Shown here in pieces: positions 1-7,534 of a DNA stretch of 64,000 nt (the stretch's first letter is position 1; the number at the start of each line of letters is the position of its first letter). The stretch covers positions 123,209-187,208 of the forward strand of contig NZ_JAADJV010000002.1 in the NCBI RefSeq assembly GCF_011684115.1, given 5' to 3'. A program made the position numbers and the translations under genes. The DNA is from Rahnella aceris. GTDB taxonomy: Bacteria > Pseudomonadota > Gammaproteobacteria > Enterobacterales > Enterobacteriaceae. The notes below the pieces were generated by a model. The model was given only the letters and a program-made list of their open reading frames with translations, was not told the origin of the DNA and ran no database searches.

Positions 1-1
1 T

Positions 2-2032
2 ACTCTGGACGGTTTTAATCCAGCCACAGAAACTGAAAATTACAGCTATACGTCGGCACGTGTGACGAAACCGGTTTATAACAAATACAATACGGCGAAT
101 AAGCCAAAAGTATTTGGCTATTACACCGACTGGTCACAATATGATGGCCGTCTGCAGAATTCGCAGGCAGGCAAAGAAGCCCGCGGCCGTGGTTTTGACC
201 TCGCAAACATTCCACCGACTGCTTACGACAAAATCATCCTTGGTTTCGTTGGGATTGTTGGCGACCAGGGTGAAAAAGCCAATACCGTGGCCAATGCCGC
301 ACAACAACTGGGTAAAACCACCCATCAGGCGACGTTCCTGGATCCGTGGGGTGACTTTGGCTCCTCCGTCAATAACAACCTGGACAATCCGGGCTGGGTG
401 GAACTTTCTCCGGCCACCGCGACGCAAGCCAATGTAAAAGGTCTGGTCGGTGGCTTACGTGACCTGCAAAAACGCGCCAAAGCAGTGGGTCATGATCTGG
501 TGCTTTCGATGAGTATTGGTGGCTGGACGTTAAGTAACGGCTTCCACAATATGGCAAAAACCGCAGAAAGTCGTACCATCTTCGCGAAAAGTATTGCCAG
601 TCTGTTCACCCGTTTCCCGATGTTCAGCGAAGTGGATATCGACTGGGAATACCCGGGCAACACCGGGAATAACAACCCGTATGATGATAATGATGGCGCG
701 AACTATGCGCTGCTGATTGCTGAAATCACCAAACAGATGGCCGCCATCAAACGTTCTGATGTAAAAATCAGTATTGCCAGCTCCGCCGTGGTCACTATTT
801 TGGAAAAATCCAACGTTCCGGCCCTGCTTGAAGCCGGTCTGTACGGCGTTAACCTGATGACCTATGACTTTTTCGGTACGCCGTGGGCAGAAAAATTGTC
901 GCATCACACCAATTTACATGCATTGGTTGAAGGCGGCTGGGGCATTGACACCATCATTAACTATCTGCTGTCGAAAGGGTTCCCGGCTGACCGCATGAAT
1001 GTCGGCTATGCGGCCTATTCCCGTAACGCGCAAAATGCGGTACTGGAAAGCTATTCTCCTTTAGAAGGTACCTATACTCCTGTTGAAGGTAAAACCACCG
1101 TCGGTACATTCGAAAGCGGTACCACCGAATGGTACGACATGGTGAATAACTACCTGGATCTGGAAAATCAGTCAGGACGCAATGGCTTCCAGGTGTATAC
1201 CGATCAGGTCGCTGATGCTGATTATCTTTATAACAAAGACACCGGCATTTTCATGTCCATTGATACCCCACGTACCGTGCGTGAAAAAGGCCGTTATGTG
1301 GTTGAAAAAGGACTGGGCGCACTGTTCACCTGGACTATCGATCAGGACAACGGTCTGCTGGTCAATGCGGCACGCGAAGGTCTGGGTTGTACTATCCAGA
1401 ATCAGGTTATCGATATGGCGCCTTTCTACTTTGAAGGTGTCAATATCGACGGTCAGGTTCCGGAAGATGAAGTCCCTTCAGAAACCAATACTGCGCCTAC
1501 CGGTGATATTGCCCTGCAGGTGTTCAGCGGTGCCAAAGTGCGTCTGAGCGCGGCAGGTTCTGCCGATAAAGACAACGATAAACTCACCTACAAATGGACT
1601 GCACCAGCCGCCATCGCACTGTCCTCGTACGATGCGGTCTCCGCAGACTTCACCGCACCAGAGCTGGTCAGTAAATCTGACTTCAACTTCACACTGGTAG
1701 TCACCGATGAACACGGTGAAAAATCGGTATCGAAAAGCATCGTGGTAACAGTGCTGGGTAACGCAGCCGTTGAGCCAGAGCCAACACCGGAACCGACACC
1801 GGAGCCGACCCCTGAGCCAACGCCTGTGCCAACGCCTGTGCCAACGCCAGAACCTACACCAACGCCTTCTCCGGCAGGCAAATATGCCACCTGGGATGCC
1901 AGCAAAGTGTACAACACCGGCGACAAAGTCAGCCTGAACGGTAAAGACTACCAGGCCAACTACTGGACGCAGGGCAATCAGCCGGGCAAAGCCGAATTTA
2001 CCGGCGAATGGTCACAGTGGAAGCAAATCTGA
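2..2032 (+). CDS. GH18 chitinase with PKD-like domain and C-terminal chitin-binding module (5' end outside window)
   Basis: Secreted family 18 glycoside hydrolase cleaving beta-1,4-GlcNAc links in chitin. The frame is open from base 2, so the true start and any signal peptide lie upstream; the GTG at 62 is internal. The catalytic DxxDxDxE-type motif reads DIDWEYPG (bases 635-658), with a preceding SIGGW strand typical of GH18. After the barrel come a PKD/Ig-like domain (about 1490-1755), a Pro-Thr-Glu repeat linker (about 1770-1872) and a CBM5/12 module rich in Trp/Tyr (YATWDASKVYNTGDKV..., 1885-2029). The layout resembles Serratia and Rahnella secreted chitinases. Family assignment is certain; the paralogue name is not. 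Confidence 0.93.
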   Translation, partial: TLDGFNPATETENYSYTSARVTKPVYNKYNTANKPKVFGYYTDWSQYDGRLQNSQAGKEARGRGFDLANIPPTAYDKIILGFVGIVGDQGEKANTVANAAQQLGKTTHQATFLDPWGDFGSSVNNNLDNPGWVELSPATATQANVKGLVGGLRDLQKRAKAVGHDLVLSMSIGGWTLSNGFHNMAKTAESRTIFAKSIASLFTRFPMFSEVDIDWEYPGNTGNNNPYDDNDGANYALLIAEITKQMAAIKRSDVKISIASSAVVTILEKSNVPALLEAGLYGVNLMTYDFFGTPWAEKLSHHTNLHALVEGGWGIDTIINYLLSKGFPADRMNVGYAAYSRNAQNAVLESYSPLEGTYTPVEGKTTVGTFESGTTEWYDMVNNYLDLENQSGRNGFQVYTDQVADADYLYNKDTGIFMSIDTPRTVREKGRYVVEKGLGALFTWTIDQDNGLLVNAAREGLGCTIQNQVIDMAPFYFEGVNIDGQVPEDEVPSETNTAPTGDIALQVFSGAKVRLSAAGSADKDNDKLTYKWTAPAAIALSSYDAVSADFTAPELVSKSDFNFTLVVTDEHGEKSVSKSIVVTVLGNAAVEPEPTPEPTPEPTPEPTPVPTPVPTPEPTPTPSPAGKYATWDASKVYNTGDKVSLNGKDYQANYWTQGNQPGKAEFTGEWSQWKQI

Positions 2033-2071
2033 TCTCTTGGTGACATGTTCTGATACGCGTTAAAACATCTC

Positions 2072-2095
2072 ACGGGGCCTTGTGCCCCGTTTTTT
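2072..2095 (+). terminator. Rho-independent terminator after the chitinase gene
   Basis: The inverted repeat ACGGGGC...GCCCCGT is followed directly by a run of T. It lies 40 nt after the chitinase stop and abuts the stop of the convergent LysR gene. Confidence 0.85.
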
Positions 2096-2990
2096 ATGCG
2101 GTTGTGATATCTCCCAGGACCTGTTTTTCGGTCAGAAAATCAATAAACACCCGCACTTTTGGCAGCATATGGCGGCTGCTCGGCCAGACCACCGAAAACT
2201 TCCCGCCTTCTTTTAAATACGCAGGCAGTACCGAAATAAGCTCACCGGATTCAAGATATGGCCGCACGATGAATTCCGGCACATACGCCAGCCCCAGTCC
2301 CTGTATCGTCGCCTGTAAAATCGACTCCAGATTATTACTGCTCAGTGCCAGCGGCAGTTCCGGCGGCGTCACGCTGGTCATCTCCCATTCCTGCCATTGT
2401 CCGTTGCCCGGAAAGCGGTAGCGCAGACAAGCGTGCTGATAAAGGTCGTCAGGCGTAAGCGGCGCAGGATGCCTGGCGAAATAATGTGGCGCGCCGACAA
2501 TCGCAAAACGAAACGGCCCGAGGCGGCGCGACATCATCTGCGAACTGTTCAGTTCGCCGCTGCGGATGGCGATATCAAATCCTTCATCAATGACATCCAC
2601 CATGCGATCACTGAAATCCAGATCCAGCTCAACATCGGGATAACGCTGACGGAATTCCGGCAAATGCGGCAGCAGTATGCGATAGCCGATAGCCGGCGCG
2701 GTGATGCGTAATTTGCCGCGCGGCACAGCGGAGATCCGTACCAGTTCCTGTTCTGCCTCTTCCAGTTGCGAAACAATATGCTGGCAGCGTTCAAAAAATA
2801 GCTGGCCCTCATCGGTCAGGCTGATACGCCGCGTACTGCGGTTGAAGAGTCGCACACTGAGTTTTTCCTCAAGGCGCGCCACGCTTTTCCCCACCGCCGA
2901 GGCCGAAATGCCCATGCGCTCCGCTGCTGCGGCAAAACTCTGACTTTGGGCAGCGCGAACAAAGGCCAGCAGGCCGTTGAGATTTTCCAT
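2094..2990 (-). CDS. LysR-family transcriptional regulator
   Basis: LysR-type regulator of 298 aa. The N-terminal winged HTH (about residues 1-60) contains the signature FAAAAERMGISASAVGKSVARLEE followed by RLFNRSTRRISLTDEG. The rest is the LysR substrate-binding fold. ATG at 2990 was chosen over the GTG two codons earlier because AGGAG sits 5 nt before the ATG and would overlap the GTG. It is divergent from the exporter at 3108 with 117 nt between them, a typical arrangement for a LysR protein controlling its neighbour. The effector is unknown. Confidence 0.9.
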   Translation of the reverse strand: MENLNGLLAFVRAAQSQSFAAAAERMGISASAVGKSVARLEEKLSVRLFNRSTRRISLTDEGQLFFERCQHIVSQLEEAEQELVRISAVPRGKLRITAPAIGYRILLPHLPEFRQRYPDVELDLDFSDRMVDVIDEGFDIAIRSGELNSSQMMSRRLGPFRFAIVGAPHYFARHPAPLTPDDLYQHACLRYRFPGNGQWQEWEMTSVTPPELPLALSSNNLESILQATIQGLGLAYVPEFIVRPYLESGELISVLPAYLKEGGKFSVVWPSSRHMLPKVRVFIDFLTEKQVLGDITTA

Positions 2991-3107
2991 TTTCACTCCT
3001 GTTTATTCGAGCGATTTAGTCCGCAATCCTCGGACTTAAAGCCTGTTTCCGCCATATTCAAGACAATTTATCATCACTGTTATACCCCAATATCAGGAAA
3101 GCGAACA

Positions 3108-4604
3108 ATGACCTCATCTTCATCAGGCAGCCTGCAGGTGCTATTTACCGTGTGTCTGGCGGCGGTAATTTTGCCGCTCAATTTTGTCAGCGGTGCGGTG
3201 GCAACACCCGCCATTGCCCGTGAACTCGGCGGCAGCGCGCAGGCACTGAGCTGGATCACCAATTCGTTCATGCTCACATTCGGCTGTTTTCTGATGGCGG
3301 CCGGGGCGCTGGCCGATGAACTGGGGCGCAAAAAAGTGTTCGTCAGCGGCGTTTCTCTGTTTGCGCTGTTGTCGTTACTCCAGGCTTTCAGCAGCAGTTT
3401 GCTGTGGATTGATTTACTGCGCGCCGCGCAGGGTATTGCTGCTGCCGGTGCGCTGGCCGGTGGTGCGGCTGCTTTGGCGCAGGAATTCGATGGCGCAGCG
3501 CGTACCCGGGCTTTCAGCCTGATGGGCAGCAGTTTTGGCATCGGACTGGCCTTCGGCCCCTTTCTCGCAGGCGTGCTTATCGCAAACTTCGGCTGGCGTT
3601 CGGTGTTTTTCTCCGCGACGGTGATTGCCGTTCTTTCCCTGATAACGGGCGCCGGAAAAATGCGTGAAACGCGGAATCCGCAGGCATCCGGCATCGACTG
3701 GCCGGGGACGCTGTCCTTTACCGCCATGCTGGCATTGCTGACCTGGGCGCTGATGGAAATTCCACAGTCTGGTCTGCACAGTACACGGGTACTTTCCCTG
3801 CTGGGAGGCGCGGCGCTGTTGCTGGCGGTATTTGTGGTTGTTGAGCTGCGGGTGAAAAACCCGATGCTGGATTTATCCCTGTTCCGTTATATCCGTTTTA
3901 TCGGTGTGCAGGCACTTCCGCTGGCGACGGGTTTCTGTTTCGTGGTGCTGCTGGTGGTGTTGCCGATGCTGTTTATCGGGGTCTCCGGACTGAGCGAAGA
4001 ACGCGCCGGGCTGATGATGATGGCACTTTCTGTCCCGATGCTGATTGTGCCACTGCTGGCCGCGTGGCTGACGCGCTGGATTTCGGCAGGCGTGTTGTGC
4101 ACATCAGGTTTGGTGATTGCCGCCGCCGGTTTGGGCTGGCTCAGTCAGGCGGTGCTGGCGCAGGATGTCACAGGCATGATTGCGCCGATGGTGGTTGTCG
4201 GCATCGGTACCGGTTTGCCATGGGGGCTGATGGATGGACTGTCGGTGAGCGTCGTGCCGAAAGAACGGGCGGGCATGGCAACCGGCATTTTCAGCACCAC
4301 ACGCGTGGCCGGAGAAGGCATCTCGCTGGCGATTGTCGGCGCTATTCTGTCGATGTTAACGCACAACGCACTGGCGGCCCGCTTTACCGGCGATGCGATC
4401 AGTCCGGAGGCCATCAGCCAGGCGGCGCAACGGCTGGCGACCGGTAATCTTACCGTGGCACAGCAGCTTATTACACAAGCCAGTACGGCACAGCTTCAGC
4501 AGCTTTATGCCGTCTCATTGCATCCCTTACTGTTGTGTCTGATGGCGATTACGCTGTTCTCTGCGCTGCTGGTGTTGCTGGCGCTGCGCGGTAAACATCA
4601 GTAG
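3108..4604 (+). CDS. MFS transporter, DHA2 (EmrB/QacA-like, 14-TM) family
   Basis: Inner-membrane drug:H+ antiporter-like protein of 498 aa. The length and about 14 hydrophobic segments fit DHA2 rather than 12-TM DHA1. The loop after TM2 has the MFS motif-A-like GALADELGRKKVF, and motif C-like glycines follow (SFGIGLAFGPFLAGVL). ATG 3108 was chosen because AGGAAAG precedes it; the open frame reaches back to 2946 but would enter the divergent LysR gene. The substrate is unknown. Control by the adjacent LysR protein is inferred from the divergent arrangement. Confidence 0.88.
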   Translation: MTSSSSGSLQVLFTVCLAAVILPLNFVSGAVATPAIARELGGSAQALSWITNSFMLTFGCFLMAAGALADELGRKKVFVSGVSLFALLSLLQAFSSSLLWIDLLRAAQGIAAAGALAGGAAALAQEFDGAARTRAFSLMGSSFGIGLAFGPFLAGVLIANFGWRSVFFSATVIAVLSLITGAGKMRETRNPQASGIDWPGTLSFTAMLALLTWALMEIPQSGLHSTRVLSLLGGAALLLAVFVVVELRVKNPMLDLSLFRYIRFIGVQALPLATGFCFVVLLVVLPMLFIGVSGLSEERAGLMMMALSVPMLIVPLLAAWLTRWISAGVLCTSGLVIAAAGLGWLSQAVLAQDVTGMIAPMVVVGIGTGLPWGLMDGLSVSVVPKERAGMATGIFSTTRVAGEGISLAIVGAILSMLTHNALAARFTGDAISPEAISQAAQRLATGNLTVAQQLITQASTAQLQQLYAVSLHPLLLCLMAITLFSALLVLLALRGKHQ

Positions 4605-5018
4605 CACTGTTAACCAATCGCGGAAAGAAACCCATGTCCATACAAAAGTAAATGTTAAACACCTTCATCTTTTTGTTTAGGTAACACAATAATTAACCAA
4701 TAAAAATCAATATAAACAGGATTAAAATTTTATAATTTGTAATTTATAGAATTTTTATCCTTATTGACAAAAATAATGAAAAGAGTCCCTTAAGGTAAAT
4801 TTATTAACTTATATTTAACCATGACTGCGTTTTTCATCATGCACATAAGGTCAGGGCTCCGCTCCGTTGTGAAGGGAAAACATAATACCCGGCCTGCACG
4901 CTGTTTATTACCGGCTTTTCTTGCCGTTTTTTTGCGTTAACTATTAACCACCAGAGGATTTCCACATGCAACGCCGTTGCATGAATACACATCCGTGTAA
5001 GTTATTTTGGGAGTCATC
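4605..5018 (+). promoter_or_regulatory. AT-rich leader/promoter region of the Csu-type pilus operon
   Basis: This gene-free 414 bp is strongly AT-rich between about 4660 and 4820 and must hold the pilus operon promoter. TTGACA occurs at 4764-4769, but no convincing -10 lies 16-18 nt downstream, so no start point is assigned. The AT-richness would suit H-NS silencing, which is inference. The ribosome-binding site GGGAG precedes the ATG at 5019. Confidence 0.4.
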
Positions 5019-5564
5019 ATGGGCGAAAAAAAATCATTATTACTGGCCGTGCTTTCTGCGGCGACGCTGACTTTAGTCGCAGGTGCACAGGCCGCCGGTA
5101 CCTTAACAGGCCAGGTAGGCGTTCAGCTCACCATCAGCACAGGTTGTACTGTCGGTAACGGCACATCAACGGGGGGAACCAACCAGTGGGGTACGCTGAA
5201 TTTTGGTAACTACGCGGATCTGACCAGCGTTATTAACGGGACCGTATTCGGCGCTGACGGCACCGGTGCCGTCACCATCGCCTGTAGCACAGGACTGACC
5301 CCGACGCTGTCACTGAACGGCGGACTGGCGGCAACCGGCGGGCTGCGTTCCATGACATCCAGCGGCAACAGTATTCCTTACCGCCTCTATTCCGATACCG
5401 CACGTACCACCGAAATCGCGATTAATACGCCAATTACGCTCACAACAGGGACCACGGCGCAAAATATCCCGATTTACGGTCGTGTGCTGCCTGCTGACCA
5501 GACCAGCACCACGCCGGCTGCAGGAACCTATAACGATACCGTTGTTGCCACTCTTTCCTGGTAA
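5019..5564 (+). CDS. SCPU (spore coat U) domain pilin, probable major subunit of Csu-type pilus
   Basis: Exported pilus subunit of 181 aa. Signal peptide (KKSLLLAVLSAATLTLVAGAQAA), then an SCPU domain: N-terminal strand TGQVGVQLTISTGCTV, conserved WGTLNFGNYADL, second Cys in VTIACSTGL, and C-terminal strand VVATLSW ending in an aromatic residue. It is first of three SCPU subunits ahead of chaperone and usher, the position of CsuA/B, the main rod subunit in Acinetobacter. The track start (TTG 5007) lies inside the GGGAG RBS region; ATG 5019 is 5 nt after GGGAG. Confidence 0.88.
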   Translation: MGEKKSLLLAVLSAATLTLVAGAQAAGTLTGQVGVQLTISTGCTVGNGTSTGGTNQWGTLNFGNYADLTSVINGTVFGADGTGAVTIACSTGLTPTLSLNGGLAATGGLRSMTSSGNSIPYRLYSDTARTTEIAINTPITLTTGTTAQNIPIYGRVLPADQTSTTPAAGTYNDTVVATLSW

Positions 5565-5626
5565 GCGTTTTTCCCTCAGCGCCGGTTCCGGCTCTGACTG
5601 GCTTTCGGTTCAAGGAAGGAAAAATC

Positions 5627-6145
5627 ATGGACATCAAGGTACTGCGGCTACTGCCTGCCACCCTGCTGGTGTCGGTGCAGTTGCACATTCCGCTGAGTCA
5701 GGCGGCAACAATAGGCATCAGTGCCACGTTGCTGCCCGCCTGTGAAGCGGGAACCACGACGTCCGGCAGCACCCGTTTCGGTACGCTGAATTTTGGCAAT
5801 TATGCGTCGCTCAGCAGCGCGGTGAATGCTACCAGCACACAACTGGCGGGTTCGATCCGCGTAAAATGTGTGAGCGGGCTGACCTACAAAATTGTCATGG
5901 ATGGCGGCAGCAGCGGTGTGGTTACCGCCCGCAGAATGGTCAATACCACCAACAGCGCCGAGACGCTGCAGTACAACCTTTACACCTCGGCGGCACGCAC
6001 CACCGTGTGGGACAACACCACCGGCGTCAGCGGCACCGGTAACGGCGCGGATCAGTGGAGCACGGTCTATGGCCGCGTTCCGGCACAGACCACCCCTGCC
6101 GCCGGTGTTTATCAGGATACGGTGAATGTCACCGTATCCTGGTAG
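5627..6145 (+). CDS. SCPU domain pilus subunit (second)
   Basis: Exported subunit of 172 aa with a signal peptide ending LSQAA and one SCPU domain. It has Cys in LLPACEAG and VKCVSGL, the conserved RFGTLNFGNYASL, and the terminal strand DTVNVTVSW. A good RBS (AAGGAAGGA) precedes ATG 5627. It lies 62 nt after the first subunit and 8 nt before the third, so it is cotranscribed. By order it corresponds to CsuA. In archaic pili the subunits polymerise by donor-strand exchange in the outer-membrane usher. Confidence 0.86.
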   Translation: MDIKVLRLLPATLLVSVQLHIPLSQAATIGISATLLPACEAGTTTSGSTRFGTLNFGNYASLSSAVNATSTQLAGSIRVKCVSGLTYKIVMDGGSSGVVTARRMVNTTNSAETLQYNLYTSAARTTVWDNTTGVSGTGNGADQWSTVYGRVPAQTTPAAGVYQDTVNVTVSW

Positions 6146-6153
6146 AGGTGACG

Positions 6154-6699
6154 ATGCCTGCCAGACTGCGTTTTCCGCCCGTGTTATTACCGATGATGTT
6201 ATTGCTGCTGATATTGTGCAGTTCAGCGCGTGCCGCCACGGCAACCACGACGTTTACCGTTTCGGCGACCCTCACCAATGGCTGCGTATTTGGCAGCTCG
6301 CTTGCCAGCCCGATCTCCAGTCTCGGCACCCTCAACTTCGGCTCCCTGTCGGACATCACCAGCAACGTCGATATTGTCAGCAGCACGGGCGCAGGTTCCG
6401 TGGTCGTCACCTGCACGCCGGGTACCTCCGTCAGTATTGCCATGGATTACGGCACTCACGGTGGCACCGCCACACGCCGCTATATGCAAAACACCACCAA
6501 TACCGATCTGCTGGGCTACCAGCTTTTCCGCGATGCCGCCCGCAGTCTGGTCTGGGGCAATGGCGCGCTGGTGATGTCCATCCCCAGTTTTCCGGATACC
6601 TCGCAAACCTACCCGGTTTATGCACGTTTATACGCTGTGACCCCTCTGCCTTCCGCCGGGACGTATACCGACACCGTCACTGTCACGTTAACTTATTGA
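6154..6699 (+). CDS. SCPU domain pilus subunit (third)
   Basis: Exported subunit of 181 aa. Signal peptide (PARLRFPPVLLPMMLLLLIL, cleavage near SSARAA) followed by one SCPU domain with TNGCVF, LGTLNFGSLSDI, VTCTPGTS and terminal DTVTVTLTY. ATG 6154 was chosen because it follows AGGTG and starts a signal peptide; the open frame to 6055 only overlaps the previous gene. By order it matches CsuB, a minor subunit near the tip. Confidence 0.86.
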   Translation: MPARLRFPPVLLPMMLLLLILCSSARAATATTTFTVSATLTNGCVFGSSLASPISSLGTLNFGSLSDITSNVDIVSSTGAGSVVVTCTPGTSVSIAMDYGTHGGTATRRYMQNTTNTDLLGYQLFRDAARSLVWGNGALVMSIPSFPDTSQTYPVYARLYAVTPLPSAGTYTDTVTVTLTY

Positions 6700-6718
6700 A
6701 TCATCAGGATATAAAAAT

Positions 6719-7516
6719 ATGAAGACACTGTTTCTACGCCTTTTCACTACCGCCGCATTGCTCGGTGCCTTTCTGTCTTGCGTGAACGCACAGGCTGCCA
6801 GTTCGGTGCTGGTCTGGCCGGTCTATCAGATTATTGAATCTGATCAGAACGGATCTGCCCTGTGGCTGGAAAACCGTGGCGCAGAACCGGTGTCCTTGCA
6901 GGTGCGCGTACTGGCCTGGAAGCAGGAGAATTTTAACGAGAAGTATGCCGATCAGACCAACGTGGTCGCCAGCCCGCCATTTGCTACCGTGCCACCGGGG
7001 CAGCGTCAGTTGATCAGGCTTATCCGCAACACGCCGGTGCCGGCCAATACCGAGCAGGCGTATCGCATCATTATTGATGAAATCCCTTCTCCGCTGAACG
7101 ACTCCGCGCAGGGGAAGGACAAAGCGGTCGTCGGTCTGCAATTGCAGATGCGTTATTTACTGCCGCTGTTTATGGATGGCGGCAATTTGTGGACCAACGA
7201 TCGCGCGGATATCAAACGCGACCCTTCCACGGCGACGCGTCCGATCCTCAACTGGCGTACGGTGTCCGAGGGCGGGAAAACCTATTTGCAGGTGGGTAAT
7301 ACCGGCCTCGTCCATGCACGCCTGAGTAACGTTTTCTGGTCGGCGACGGGTAACCAGAAACAAGGCGTAAAAACCATGGTGGGCGGCTTTATGGGTTATG
7401 TATTGCCGGGACAACAAATGCGCTGGCCAGTGCCCGCAGGTGTGACGCCAGGGGCGCAACTCAATGCGCAGATTGCCGATAACACCCAACCGATTGTCAT
7501 TCCACGCGGCCAGTAA
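6719..7516 (+). CDS. Periplasmic pilus chaperone (PapD-like, archaic/Csu type)
   Basis: Periplasmic chaperone of 265 aa that caps SCPU subunits by donor-strand complementation before delivery to the usher. Signal peptide ends near NAQAA. The N-terminal Ig domain shows SALWLENRGAEPVSLQVRVL and PPGQRQLIRLIRNTP. The F1-G1 edge contains QAYRIIIDEIPSPL and a long hydrophobic G1 strand (AVVGLQLQMRYLLPLFM), as in archaic chaperones. The gene starts 19 nt after the third subunit and is followed 18 nt later by the usher, matching csuC. Confidence 0.9.
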   Translation: MKTLFLRLFTTAALLGAFLSCVNAQAASSVLVWPVYQIIESDQNGSALWLENRGAEPVSLQVRVLAWKQENFNEKYADQTNVVASPPFATVPPGQRQLIRLIRNTPVPANTEQAYRIIIDEIPSPLNDSAQGKDKAVVGLQLQMRYLLPLFMDGGNLWTNDRADIKRDPSTATRPILNWRTVSEGGKTYLQVGNTGLVHARLSNVFWSATGNQKQGVKTMVGGFMGYVLPGQQMRWPVPAGVTPGAQLNAQIADNTQPIVIPRGQ

Positions 7517-7534
7517 CAGCAGGAGCCGCAACGA

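Noticed and set aside
1774..1872. Regular repeats coding Pro-Thr-Glu in the chitinase as a possible CRISPR or tandem-repeat locus
   Set aside because: It is an in-frame PT linker between the PKD-like domain and the chitin-binding module. There are no spacers.
4764..4796. TTGACA as -35 of the pilus operon promoter
   Set aside because: No acceptable -10 at 16-18 nt; the nearest (TAAGGT) is 21 nt away.
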